A stretch of DNA of 64,000 nucleotides from Molanna angustata (Eukaryota; Arthropoda; Insecta; Trichoptera; Molannidae): assembly GCA_963576475.1 (NCBI GenBank), contig OY754970.1, forward strand, positions 34,908,619 to 34,972,618, in the 5' to 3' direction. Positions 45,666-56,705 of the stretch are shown here, piece after piece (positions within the stretch are counted from its first letter, which is position 1; each line of letters starts with the position of its first letter). The notes below the pieces were generated by a model. That model was given only the letters and a program-made list of their open reading frames with translations, was not told where the DNA came from and searched no databases. Both the position numbers and the translations under genes were made by a program.

Positions 45666-46004
45666 TGTTTTTTATATTGTTTAGATTAAAAACCAATTTA
45701 AATTAACGACAAAGAAATAGAACGACAACAAAAAACTATACAAACTTGTATTTTTTGCCAAAATGATAAATACTTCGAATAAGTAATGTATATATTCTAT
45801 AGAATATATTCGTTCATTAAAAATTTATGAGAAAATGTGATTTTTGTTTCACATGATTTATATTCTGAACTCGCATTAGGTGATTACGTTAAACCTGTAT
45901 TAAGTTTTAAAATATCTTAATGTCCACAAAAATTGGCAAAGCACCAAATCAAATTTGAAATGCAGCCACAAATGCAGGTATCAAAACCTGATCGATTCTG
46001 CTAA

Positions 46005-46215
46005 GTGCATATCCGCAAGAGCCTTTTGACAGACGTTGACAGTGAAGCTACCTTGGGACCCGGCTGTGGGACGGGTAGGGAGGGGGTGATGGCAAAGGGA
46101 AGATGGTATGAAGGAGGTGGTTCCAAGTTGAAACGAGGGGTGGATGAAACTATAATCGGCGGTGCACGGGGGGGGGGAGTTGAAACGAGGACTTCAGGAA
46201 ACAATTGATAGAGGA
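46005..46215. promoter_or_regulatory. Small GC-rich island with G10 run
   Basis: G10 at 46168 and GGGACGGGTAGGGAGGGGGT near 46069, a G-quadruplex-prone string. 67-codon frames on both strands mirror each other and are not genes. Confidence 0.3.
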
Positions 46216-46380
46216 ATATTTGGAAAGATAGGTGCAGGGATGAAAATGGAAAACTGGAAAGAATTCTTAATTTTTTTAATTTTAGATATGACCGATTAAT
46301 ACATAGGTATGTAATTTGGGAGTGCAGACTTTAATGTCAATTACATAAAACCTTCAATGTATGTAGGTAATATAAATAGG

Positions 46381-46790
46381 TAAAGCTGAGTTATTAACCC
46401 AGTGGTCGCGAGATCCAATCCTGCGACGATTGGATCTCACGACCACTGAACGGTTCCAATCCTGCCATCATAAGTATTTATTCATATGAGGACATATTAT
46501 TATGTAATACTTGACGAAGTTTTTATTTTGTAGAATTCCATTATAAATGATATCTATAGTTAAAAGTAAAACACATTTTTGATTTTACATGAATTTAATT
46601 TATGCGATAGACCTATTTCGCCATGTTAGGACATTTTATTAAATAAGCTCGCAAATGCCCTAACAAGGCGAAATAGGCCTACCGCATAAATTAAATTCAT
46701 GTAGAAACATAAATGCGTTTTACTTTTAACTATAGACATCAACACATTATGTACTTGTAACAAGGACATATTCATTAGTTAAAAAAACAG
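46381..46790 (+). mobile_element. SINE-1 remnant with a hairpin in the B-box region, split by fold-back
   Basis: AACCCAGTGGTCGCGAGATC and AATCCTGC match the SINE-1 tRNA-like arm. Bases 46401-46420 and 46428-46447 are inverted copies of that arm (one mismatch, 7-base loop), so the B box region has been duplicated in reverse. After the fold-back element the SINE-1 tail ATGTACTTGTAACAAGGACA resumes at 46748. Confidence 0.65.
46507..46745. mobile_element. Fold-back element FB, copy 2, with 8-bp direct repeats
   Basis: Shares ACGAAGTTTTTATTT, TAGAATTCCATTATAA, AGTTAAAAGTAAAAC and GCGATAGACCTATTTCGCC with copy 1 (36787-37013) and folds on itself. ATTATGTA flanks it (46499-46506 and 46746-46753), a probable 8-bp target duplication. 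Confidence 0.75.
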
Positions 46791-47139
46791 GATGCTCAAA
46801 TCCTTGAATTTTCTTAATCATTTATTGATTAATTGAAATTATGCAAAAAAAGTTTGGACGACCGGCAAGGTAAAGCAGTATGTCGCTTGAGATATTATTA
46901 AGGTCTAAATATTAATATGGAATAAATTAAATAGATTCAAATTAAAAAAGAAATATAAAAAACTTTTCTGATTGGAGAAATATTGCTTTATTTTCATTTT
47001 CATTTTTTTAGATTGGATGTTTGTTGTTTTTGTATGTATTTTCACATATTATGTACCTACTTTATTTTGTATCTTTTGTGAAAACTTCATGTAAATGGCA
47101 AACGCCGTAAATAAAATAAATAAATAAATATGTAATCTA
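46791..47139. other. AT-rich stretch, nothing recognised
   Basis: Ends in AAATAAAATAAATAAATAAA. No gene signal. Confidence 0.4.
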
Positions 47140-47144
47140 GAAAT

Positions 47145-47262
47145 ACATGAGAGACAATAAATATCGTTAAGTCTCCAGAATATGGCAAATTGTTATTGGA
47201 TGCTTGTTAAATTAATATTTGACATAGTACCTGTAAGTTATCCCGGAACCAATACAATAATA
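47145..47262 (+). mobile_element. SINE-2 3' fragment
   Basis: AATATCGTTAAGTCTCCAGA, GGCAAATTGTTATTGGATGC, TATTTGACATAGTACCTGTA and AAGTTATCCCGGAACCAATA match the SINE-2 body; the tRNA-like head is absent. Confidence 0.75.
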
Positions 47263-47739
47263 TATCTGATATCGTTTAATATATGTAGTTTTGTTTAGTT
47301 ATATTTAAAACTGTACGAAATACGATGAAAATTAATATTGTATAAAGATGTATTAATGTGACTGTAAAATATTCCACCTCAGTACAGGCTAAGCCTAGTG
47401 AGGTGGATATAAATTATCTAAAAAATGATTTTGTTCATAATGATTTATAAAAAAATAAGAAAAATAGGTTATACAAAGATTTTAAATATAATAATACATA
47501 CAGAATAGATTTTAAATATAATAACACAAAAAATTTGTAGAAATCGAACACACATCATCGACATAGTAGTAGAAAGATATCAAGCTACGCCAGTCGTATG
47601 ATTATTGATAATTTTTCGTTTCAGTTCCTGGCATTGATTGAAAATTTGAACGGCTTTTATACAATTGATTCCAACATCAATTTCGACAATACATTACGTA
47701 CATGATCACTTTGTCTAGTAAATAAACATGCATACATAC

Positions 47740-48015
47740 GATTCCGTCTGCCAAGCGTCTACGTTAGATCACTCACCCGTCCTAGTGACTCGTCATCGGC
47801 CTGGGAACAATGACGGGTGACACTTACACGGATCCCGGGGTCCCGGGAACGGGAGGGGTGGGCACGGGAGGAGAGGGAGGGGGCAGACTCGTCATTCCGA
47901 CAGACACGGAAACGGAACAGACAGACAGACAAACAGACAGAAACATAGCCGTACCCATCACGGAGATGCCAACTGAAGAAATGCATTTCTATACTCTCCA
48001 TTGCTAGCGCTGCGG
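47740..48015. promoter_or_regulatory. GC-rich island with inverted TCACCCGTC words
   Basis: TCACCCGTC (near 47773) and GACGGGTGA (near 47812) form an inverted pair around 30 bases. A GGATCCCGGGGTCCCGGGAA stretch and GACAGACAGACA microsatellite follow. Frames on both strands lack any family. Confidence 0.3.
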
Positions 48016-48650
48016 TGTGGCTTGGTACTACTATTTCAATTTTCAAAGTCCCTATCTACGATTATGTAGGTGGTTGATGCATTTTATATAGTTAGGTAAT
48101 GTATGTATGTAAGTAAACCGCGTCTCTTTGTGTACTCAACGAAATTGAATACGAAATGAATCGATCACATTCGATATTGTTTCATCTGTTTTATACAAAC
48201 TTACGATCTCACACAGTAATAGGTACCAACTCGCAAAATATGGGGTGGTAATGGGACTTTGCAATATTATATATATGCTCGTTTATTTTGTTTAAAACTT
48301 CTTTAGATACTGTAATCTTCAAAATTTCTACTGTGACGAGTTCAATACGGTCTAATACGCGGACAAGGTCGTCAATATTGTTAATATTTGTAGAAAAAAA
48401 TATGTAGGTATTCGAATATATCCCCAATTGATTTTTCAGCTGCATTGCACTCAACCTTAAAATTTCCACTAAGGTAATTTTTTCATACCATGTTCATCCA
48501 TATTCAAGACAATTGAATTCTATACGGTAGACTAGCCTCTAGCTTCCTACTACATTATATAATGGTATAAAAAATTAGACATCATGAGGATAATATTAAT
48601 TTTTTTTTGAATCTCAAGTTACTTCATGATTGAACTCCATAATCAACTTA
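48016..48650. other. Unassigned AT-rich stretch
   Basis: An 86-codon minus frame (48209-48469) has no domain. No repeat structure recognised. Confidence 0.35.
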
Positions 48651-48651
48651 T

Positions 48652-48924
48652 GAAAAAAATATATAATTTTAAGTTCTATTTAATTTTTTCGCAAACGTGA
48701 TGACCATTCACCGGTATCGCTCAATGCTGAGCATCGTCAGAATGGTGAACAACTTCCTTATCTGTTATTCGAGTCCTCACTTTGAATGTATATATATATA
48801 TAGATGGTCTTCATCACATTGTTTACCATTCTGACGATGCTCATCTATGCATTGAGCGTTATCGGTGAATGGGAGTCACGTTTGCGAAAAAAATAAGTAG
48901 AACTTAAAATTATATATATTTTTA
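48652..48924. mobile_element. Imperfect inverted-repeat element (~270 bp)
   Basis: The outer arms AAAAAAATATATAATTTTAA and its inverse at 48905-48924, then AAGTTCTA, TTTTTTCGCAAACGTGA, CATTCACCGGTATCGCTCAA and GATGCTCA/CATCGTCAGAATGGTGAAC on the left all have inverse partners on the right, with indels. A TATATATATATA core lies at about 48790-48801. It resembles a MITE; no second copy is seen here except the word CGTCAGAATGG near 34917. Confidence 0.8.
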
Positions 48925-49489
48925 TCATTTATTACATATTGTTATTTTAAAATTGTTTCTCATGTTATATTTGTGATCCTATATGTATTTTTTGTGAAGA
49001 TTATAAAATTATTATAATTATTTTAAAATAAGTACCTATATACTGTTTTTAAATAGGTACCTATATACAAGCAACATGTATTTTATTTATTTTTTATTTT
49101 ATTCTAAATGTTTAATTCTGTTATTGTTTTATTTTGTGTTTTATTATAAATTAATTATTCACTATGCATTGTAGAAAACACATTTTTATCACATTCGTAA
49201 TACCTATAAGTAGGCGTTGCCTGGTGGGATTATCTTTATTTATTTCCTTAATTATGACATAAGTAAATAAGTATTTATAAGTTATGTATTTTCTTTTCTG
49301 TTATTTTTTATCATCTTATATATAAATGTTTTTTTGATAAGAGAAATAATGAATTTTCATTATACACTATAATATATAATTACATATCTTTCTTAACTAA
49401 GGACAGCGTTCTTCATACATAGTTATAAAAACGTGTTTGATGTGTCAACGAGCATAAGAGATTTACACAAGTTTTTATAGGTATATGTT
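48925..49489. other. Very AT-rich stretch, nothing recognised
   Basis: Long T/A-rich sequence; GTACCTATATAC recurs at 49033 and 49058. Confidence 0.4.
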
Positions 49490-49805
49490 AACGGAAAAGA
49501 ATGGGAGGTGCGGGGGGATGTTGATATGTTAAAGCTACAGGGTAGAGGGGGGGGGGTAAGCCCTGCGGGTGCCGGTGGCTTGCTTTAAATAAAGCGGCCA
49601 TCGCGTCGTTGGAAAGCTTTTTTCATATTTTGAAACTTTGACGTCACGTACAAAAGTTCTATCGACAAAGAGGTGACGGCTGAACAGAAAGGGGACACAA
49701 CACAGGCCCCTCGAGCTGCACCCCCTCCCCCCTTCTGGCACCAACCCCACTCTTGGCCGACCCCCCCCTGACGCAGAAGAGATGGACCGTCCTGAAGCAA
49801 GCAAC
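49490..49805. promoter_or_regulatory. GC-rich island with G10 run
   Basis: G10 at 49547-49556, then balanced GC sequence including a C-rich block at 49720-49770. Minus-strand frames (71-93 codons) have no family. Candidate non-coding island. Confidence 0.3.
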
Positions 49806-50427
49806 CAGGTAGGCACCTTATTTTAATAAAACATATGAAAATTCATTTTCCACGTACGGTAATCTTGACAATACTGAATTATTTGAAATAATGAGACTTA
49901 ACTAAATACATTATGCCTTTTGGGAAACGAATATTTGATAAACTGTACACTTGAAATAATGTCTTACTGTGATTGATGCTATAAGTCTTATACTTTTTTC
50001 TTCATATTGTTTACCTAATAAACATTGTTTAGTTATCCGTAAGATTTAAGTTATTTTAAAATAGAAAAGTTTCTATTTTTTTTCTATAAAAAGTTATATT
50101 TAGAGAAAAAATTATAACTTTATTATAAAAATAAATAAAAAGTTATTGAAATTAAGTTTAACACTTGTATTATTTCAGCAATTCATATTGTCAAATCATT
50201 TTGACCTGTTCTGCATCGCACAGGACAGGGTGAGATTCTCCAAATCGATCGTCAACGTCAGCGGGACCCGACATAACACGTGCAGAAGAAGAAGAAACAA
50301 TTTGTTATCAGTATTCATCAGTAACCATAATCAAAGTTTCGTTAGGAGCGTCTATTTTCTACTTTTTTCCGTATGATGATGTTTCACCAAGAGATATATA
50401 CGTTGAAAAATTGCTCGTCGAAAAATC

Positions 50428-50472
50428 GGATAATTCATGGTGAAAAAAAAAAACTTTCACCATGAATTATCC
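50428..50472. repeat. Hairpin with 18-bp perfect arms
   Basis: GGATAATTCATGGTGAAA (50428-50445) and TTTCACCATGAATTATCC (50455-50472) flank a 9-base A-rich loop. A third partial arm, TTTTTCACCATGAAGT, follows at 50485. Confidence 0.9.
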
Positions 50473-50594
50473 AATGGTGTTTTTTTTTTCACCATGAAGT
50501 AGGTACCCGATAATTATTGATAAAATGGTTATCATTTTTACCCCTATAGATAAATGATTCAGTAATTTGAGTGTTAGCCTCTTACTGGGTTTAC

Positions 50595-50890
50595 CTACAA
50601 CCTTAACTGAAACCATGCCATATTTAATTTGCATCCATGCCTAGCATACATACAAACAAACATACATACATACATATATAAGAGAACATTTCCTACAGAA
50701 AACCAGGCAGTTCGTGACAGACTGTCCGGCACACCCGACCGCCCATCAACCACCCGCTCCATAAAGGACGGAGTGGATAAGGGTAGCGGGAGGAGACAGG
50801 GATGGTGGGGGTGGGTCTCAAATGCAACACCCAACATCCCAAAAGACCGCCTTCCATCTTTACAACTACCTCCAGTGACATTTTGTGAAG
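50595..50890. other. GC-balanced block with a CATA microsatellite
   Basis: CATACATACAAACAAACATA at 50645 is followed by balanced sequence to 50880. Overlapping frames on both strands (62-116 codons) show no family. Confidence 0.3.
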
Positions 50891-51089
50891 TGGCGCTCTC
50901 GAAACACTACTGCTCTACAGACATTTCAACTTACAGTACCAGTTATGTACGTCAATTAAATTTTATAACAGACAATTGAACCATTAAATAAGGACCTTTC
51001 TATCAGATGAGAAAATTGAACAAGCAGATCAACCATAAAATGGAAAAAGTATTTTGAGTGAAAAATATCCAAAATACTTGATAATCATA

Positions 51090-51590
51090 TTGTCTTTGGG
51101 TTTTGAAGTGAAATTTAGGAAAACAAATATAACTTACCTATAATTGATTGATTTTCTTTTTAAATTTCGTTTCCTATCCGTGGTCAACGTTAAGAATGAA
51201 AGCTTACTCGATACAATGTAATTTAAGGAATCAAAATTTGATTAATAATTTTAAATGATTGTTTCTTTTTTTGAAATTCGTCCCCTGTTAGCGGTCAACG
51301 TGAGGAATAAAAACTTACTTGATTCACAACGTAATAAAAAGATTTAAATAATAATAACTGATTGATTCTATTTTTTGAATTTCGTCCCCTGTTCGGGGTC
51401 AACGTAAGGAATAAAATCTTAATTGTTCATTGTCGACGTTAGGATTAAAGATCCACTCAATACATCGTAATTTATGGAATCAAATACTTATTTATAATTG
51501 ATTGATTCTATTTTTGAATTTCGTCCCCTGCTCGTGGTCAACGCAAGGAATAAAGGCTCACTCGGTACACGGTATTTTTGACTTTATTTA
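51090..51590 (+). repeat. Diverged tandem repeat, four to five units of ~100-140 bp
   Basis: TTTCGTCCCCTGTT-like words followed by GGTCAACGTAAGGAATAAA recur near 51170, 51282, 51384 and 51522, with a partial unit near 51433 (CGACGTTAGGATTAAAG). Each unit also has a CACTCGATACA-like word and TAATTGATTGATTCTATTTT. Unit lengths vary through indels. Confidence 0.8.
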
Positions 51591-52460
51591 GGCGGCGAAA
51601 GTACACAAAATATTAACAAAATTCCGTGGCTGTCGTGTGATGCCTGAAGGGAACAGAACAGAACAGAGCATAGCATGTCATCAAAGCAACCTTCAGCCAA
51701 CTTCCCCCGTGTCCGGTATTGCCACTGACACTTGTCCGTTTAGCAGAACACCAAAGTGAATTAGGTTATATTTTGTATTTTTTTGTACATACTGACCGAT
51801 GCTATTAATGCTTTGAGTATTTTCCCCTATGTCGCGGTGAAATGGAGATTTATTGTGCCAACATCATAATTAAAAATTAGTTATTTGATGAATTTAAATA
51901 TAAAATTATCAGATTGTAGATAATAATGAGATATTTCTCTACTCTTTTTAACCGTCACTAACCCAAGGGGATATAGTGGAGAGCTATGAAATGGCAATTT
52001 TCAATTTTTATATTGCGGATTATCAACTAGTATCATCCTGAGATTGTATTCTGAAAGTAACATCACAATGCACATGTCTGTGTGCTGTGTACTAAGTGAT
52101 ATGTGCTATGTCCTTGGTGTTATGTACATGTATGGCGTCTTATTTTCATTTATTGATTATATAATAAAGTGTTCATTCGATTCTTTTCAAATTTTGTAAA
52201 TTTGTATATCTAATACTCGCTTAGACACCATTAGATTTCGAAGAATATCTGATCAGTGAAAATCATTTTTTTAACTGTCAAATATTTCAAAGTGACCCCA
52301 AGCTCAGGAAACTTTAAATTTTATATTTTATTTTTAAAATGCCAATAAAGCACGTGACTTTCATAAAATAGCATTGAAGAACTATCAAGTTTTCAAATCA
52401 AAAATAATTTATCAAACTTATATCATGAAAATGCCGAAATTTTTCCAAACATAATTTGAA
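51591..52460. other. AT-rich stretch, nothing recognised
   Basis: GAACAGAACAGAACAGA near 51650 is a short microsatellite. No gene. Confidence 0.4.
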
Positions 52461-52464
52461 TACA

Positions 52465-52492
52465 TTGGACACAACCCACTAGTTTTATTTTA
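52465..52492 (-). repeat. Terminal fragment of element E
   Basis: GGACACAACCCACTAGTTTT matches the asymmetric end GGCTACAACCCACTCGTTTA of element E at 13660-13680. Only the end is present. Confidence 0.45.
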
Positions 52493-52689
52493 AACTCATC
52501 CCAAAACGACATGAAAACCATGTATTTATTTTATGAGTATGGATTCGTTATGTAGGTATAGACATTTTTAATGTTTTTTTTTTAATATCTATTGTCTTTG
52601 AAATAGTTTTAAGTCGTTTGACTTCAATGTTTCTTCCTGGGTTCGCTTACAAGCAGGGAAGGAATTTCTTTAATTCAATAAAAAAAATA

Positions 52690-53095
52690 TTGCTTGAGCA
52701 ATTATTGCCTCAGGATTGAGCACTAGTCAATTGGAAGACAGTGGCATCTGGCAATAAGCACGTCACTAGCATAGGATGCAAGGAAGTTAATTGGAAGACA
52801 GTGGCATCTGGCAATAAGTACGTCACTAGCATAGGATGCAAGGAAGTTAATTGGAAGACAGTGGCATCTGGAAATAAGCACGTCACTAGCATAGGATGCA
52901 AGGAAGTTAATTGGAAGACAGTGGCATCTTGCAATAAGTACGTCACTAGCATAGGATGCAAGGAAGTTAATTGGAAGACAGTGGCATCTGGAAATAAGCA
53001 CGTCACTAGCATAGGATGCAAGGAAGTTAATTGGAAGACTGTGGTATCTGGCAATATATACTTCACTAGCATAGGATGCAAGGAAGTGTTTAATA
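52690..53095 (+). mobile_element. SINE-3 with a 60-bp internal segment amplified six-fold
   Basis: The flanks match the SINE-3 body: ATTGCTTGAGCAATTATTGC then GAGCACTAGTCAATTGGAAG on the left and CTAGCATAGGATGCAAGGAA GTGTTTAATATT on the right. Between them the 60-bp segment from AATTGGAAGACAGTGGCATC to GGATGCAAGGAAGTT is repeated six times (52729-53090). Units alternate AAGCACG and AAGTACG, a dimeric pattern. Both strands stay open because 60 is a multiple of three; these frames are not genes. Confidence 0.9.
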
Positions 53096-53910
53096 TTTAC
53101 ATAAATTCCTGGTAATAATAATAAAATTTATATGAATGTATCTGTACTATGTGATAATATCTTGATATTCAGATTTTTTTTATCAATTACATAGAAATAT
53201 TCCTTAACAATATATGTTAACTATAGTCACTAAATATATTCAGAAACCTTACACCAATTATCAATATTCCTTTCCTCTGTGTCAACTTTATCAACATATA
53301 TTATTTTTGTAGAAACAACTTTTATATTCAAGGGAGGGTATTTCTCAGGGGTGTGCACGGTGTTAGAAGCATGATATGTCCATCCCAGGACAACGTGTAT
53401 TCAAGTGGACCGACGACAAAAAGGAATTTTAAATACCCCTGACAAGGCGTCGGGTTTTCCCTCTGTTCAACCCTAACATACCCACAACGTGCAGGAGAAA
53501 GCAAAAGACCCCCGTGTTCAGACGTGAAAAACAAACCAAAAAAAAAGTCTATCACGAAGACTGGACTGTCGAATGCTAAGCTTTGATCAAACGTCGAGAG
53601 AAAACTCAAAAACACTTTTGTGCATTTTGCTCTCGGACAGCTTTGTGTTTTTGACATCCTTGTCTGATAAAATACAATTTTTCAAAATAATAATGAACAG
53701 CTGCTCTATTGAACCCAAAATATGACTATCAATATTAACTTATCAAATCTTCATAAGCATTTTAAGCCATTACAACTAATGTTTGAAAACTGCAAGATAG
53801 GTTATGTTTTGTACCTGCTATGTAAACGTATAGTACGATATTTTTTTTTTATGTCATACTAAATATAAAGTAAATTAACTACGAACTGAATTCTAACTAG
53901 AAGTAAGAGT
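53096..53910. other. Unassigned stretch
   Basis: The balanced block 53330-53650 has a 109-codon minus frame without family likeness. TATTTCTCAGGGGT (53340) and TAAATACCCCTGAC (53430) are partly inverted. Nothing firm. Confidence 0.3.
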
Positions 53911-53914
53911 AATA

Positions 53915-54035
53915 GGCGAGCGTGAATGAGACGATGCATGGATGTGAATGGAGCGAGAAATGTATGTCAAGATAGAGCAGTCTGGCACTCGGATCTCTCT
54001 GCCTACCGCAAATAGGGAAATGGCGTGATAGTATG
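53915..54035 (+). pseudogene. LINE type A 3' end fragment
   Basis: Plus strand reads MRRCMDVNGARNVCQDRAVW then HSDLSAYRK and a stop, matching MRRCMNVDEARDACQDKNMW and RSVLSAYP at 34085-34384. The rest of the element is gone. Confidence 0.75.
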
Positions 54036-55780
54036 GTATGATAACCAAGAGCTGATTATATTTTTCCACAGACTATGTACTTTCAAACATTCAAACTTAG
54101 GTACTTTATTAGGTACACAATTGTTAAGAGTCAATTGGAACATGCGCCAGTCATCTGGAATTTACAATATTTACATATACTAACAGTATAAAACGATTTC
54201 AATAACTATTTTTGAGACACATTAAGTACAAATTTGGTAAAAACTGCAAACATGAATTGGAAACTTTACAGACAAGAAGGGCCTCAGACCTTAACGACAT
54301 ACATAATAATAACCAATATTGACTGTACAATCCTTTTGAAAATGATTAACTTCAACATACCAAACAGACAAACAAGCCACACCTCGACGATCTTTTTAGA
54401 AAGAAAAAAAAAACACGCTCAAAAAACACAAAAACAAGCCGCTCAGAATTCGCCATTGTACTGATACCTTACTAAATACAATAATTTGGAAATGATCAGA
54501 TCTATGCACATATGCTTTATGTTCAGGACCATTTTTAGGAGCAACATTTGACAGGAATAATTCATTATTTTGTAATCAAAGGTGGGCTGGTTAAGTTACA
54601 GTTCTATTCTTATTTATTTTGTTAAATTTTTATTTTTGTACATAAATAAACAATGTATTTGAAAACGTAAATAGCATTCAAAGATGAAAAAGAAAAATGT
54701 TTTCTCTGTAAAGCACAAATTTCATTAAGATGTATAATTATTAATTTTCCACTTTTTTTAGTGATAAGTTTTATATTAAAAATATCGAGTTTTAAAGTTC
54801 AACTAGTGATGAGGTACATCGTCTCTAACTACCTGTAGCAACAATTCATTTTAAATCATTTCTGATACCAGCTTCATCATCGTAATTATTTTTTTATTCT
54901 TGATTTTTGAATAAACGTGTCGTTTATTTATTCATCAATATATCAACTTTATTATTTTATAGCACATCGCTTGTTTTATTATAAAAGTATAATAATACAT
55001 AGGTACAAAATAACTTGGAATGGTGTAATTTCGTAAATTGAATAACAAATGAGTCCCTATTGTCGAAATACATAACATGTGATAAGAGACAAAGGTATCT
55101 CTGAAAACAAAACGAGGAAATAATGTATGACATGGATTAGGAACTGATGTAAAACGGTCCAGCGAATTCAGACAACGTTAATCTTTGACCAAAACGAAAC
55201 CTCCACAATTTCCTCTGTCCAATATCCAAATTGTTGACTGATGGTGATAAGATCAAAAGAGAGGCTATATCCATTTGATCCTTCTTCATAATTCATAACA
55301 GTCAACTATTCCCACCGACCACCTTGGTCCTAATCTGTTTGATAGAATGACGAGTTCATTGTTGCCAACAAAGATAGATGTAGGTACCATCATGTTACCC
55401 TTACCAAAATGTGCCTGTAAAGAAATTAACAAAGGGGAAAACCACATCATATTAAAATAATATTGACTTAATTATTTAAGGGTTTTGAGGATGGTTACCT
55501 ACATAATATTTTTTTATATAAACAACGTTTATTTATTTGGAAATTAAACATCAGAATACCCTACACATCCCATTGCAACTGCGAGTTTCATTAACACTTC
55601 CCGCTTTCAAAAGAAATCTGTTTCCTTACACATAACACTTTAATTTGTCTCTTTATCATATCCTTGTCCCCTCATCTCCTCTCCCCTCTTTTTTTAGTGT
55701 TGTTTGATTTTTACAATTATGTAATTTTAATCAGATAAAAAAATTGGTAGATATCATACACACAAATTACCTCACCAAAT
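54036..55780. other. Long AT-rich stretch, nothing recognised
   Basis: A 76-codon lysine/threonine-rich frame (54234-54464) is compositional. The mildly balanced segment at 55140-55400 has no repeat relatives here. No gene is supported. Confidence 0.4.
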
Positions 55781-55784
55781 GGAT

Positions 55785-55855
55785 ATGATTAGTTGGAAGA
55801 TATTGCCATATGGCAACACGCTCGTCATTGTGTACTTATTATACTTGTGAGCGAA
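55785..55855 (+). mobile_element. SINE-3 fragment
   Basis: GATTAGTTGGAAGATATTGC, CATATGGCAACACGCTCGTC and a decayed remainder match the SINE-3 body. Confidence 0.6.
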
Positions 55856-56474
55856 TTGACTAAAATAAATAAATAAATATACCCGATGTCTCACATTAGT
55901 TAGTAACAGAAATTTCGATAACAAATAATTTTATTTAAAGCAAAAGCATTCAAATACGAGTAATACTTTTCACTGACTTTTTACTACACTACCCGTTATA
56001 TTATCTTCTACAATAGTATTTTTTTTATTCAAATTTTTGGTACAGAGTACTTTTACTGTAACATATGTACATACACACCAGTAGCGGAATTGCTTATAGA
56101 AGCCAAAAATCTTGGCTTGCCTAAAAATATTGTGTTAAAAAATTCAAGACGAAATCATTTTTGACTGTTTTATTGAAACCATACAGATTAAAAATTGAAC
56201 CGTATGTAGATAAGTTGCTTGACATGGCCACAAATGTAAATATTATTTTGGTATGTGATTTTAAAATATTTTCATGGTCACTCAAATGAAAAACGATGCT
56301 AAAAAAACATAAAATTTTCAACATTTCCCAGGGTTCGGGGTTTGCCTAGTCCGAAGGTTCAAGGTTCGCCCCTGATACACACATACACATATATACATCT
56401 ATTACACATACCAAAAATCCTACAAGGCTTAGCCTGTTTGTGGGTATACTTTAATAAAATTAGAAATAAAAATA

Positions 56475-56705
56475 TTTATTTATTTATTTAATGTTGCTTC
56501 TCGGGCAACTAACAGGTACTATGTCAAATATTTATTTAACACGCACCCAAGTTGCCACATTCTGGAGACTTACGATATTAATCGTCTCACAGGTCCAGAC
56601 TGAAAACACAATTAAAAACTGTGTCTCCACCGGGAATTGAGCCCGGGACCTTTGGATCAGCAGTCAGATACCCAACCAACTGAGCCACGAAGGCCGAATA
56701 TTGAT
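56475..56705 (-). mobile_element. SINE-2 (minus), full length (reference copy)
   Basis: Minus strand: GGCCTTCGTGGCTCAGTTGG, GTATCTGACTGCTGATCCAA, B box GGGCTCAATTCCCGG, GGAGACACAGTTTTTAATTG, GTCTGGACCTGTGAGACGAT, body to GCCCGAGAAGCAACATTAAA and an (AAAT)n tail. It has a tRNA-like head with Pol III boxes. Confidence 0.88.

Noticed and set aside
52710..53115. Open frames of 92-124 codons on both strands
   Set aside because: They arise from the 60-bp amplification of SINE-3 sequence.
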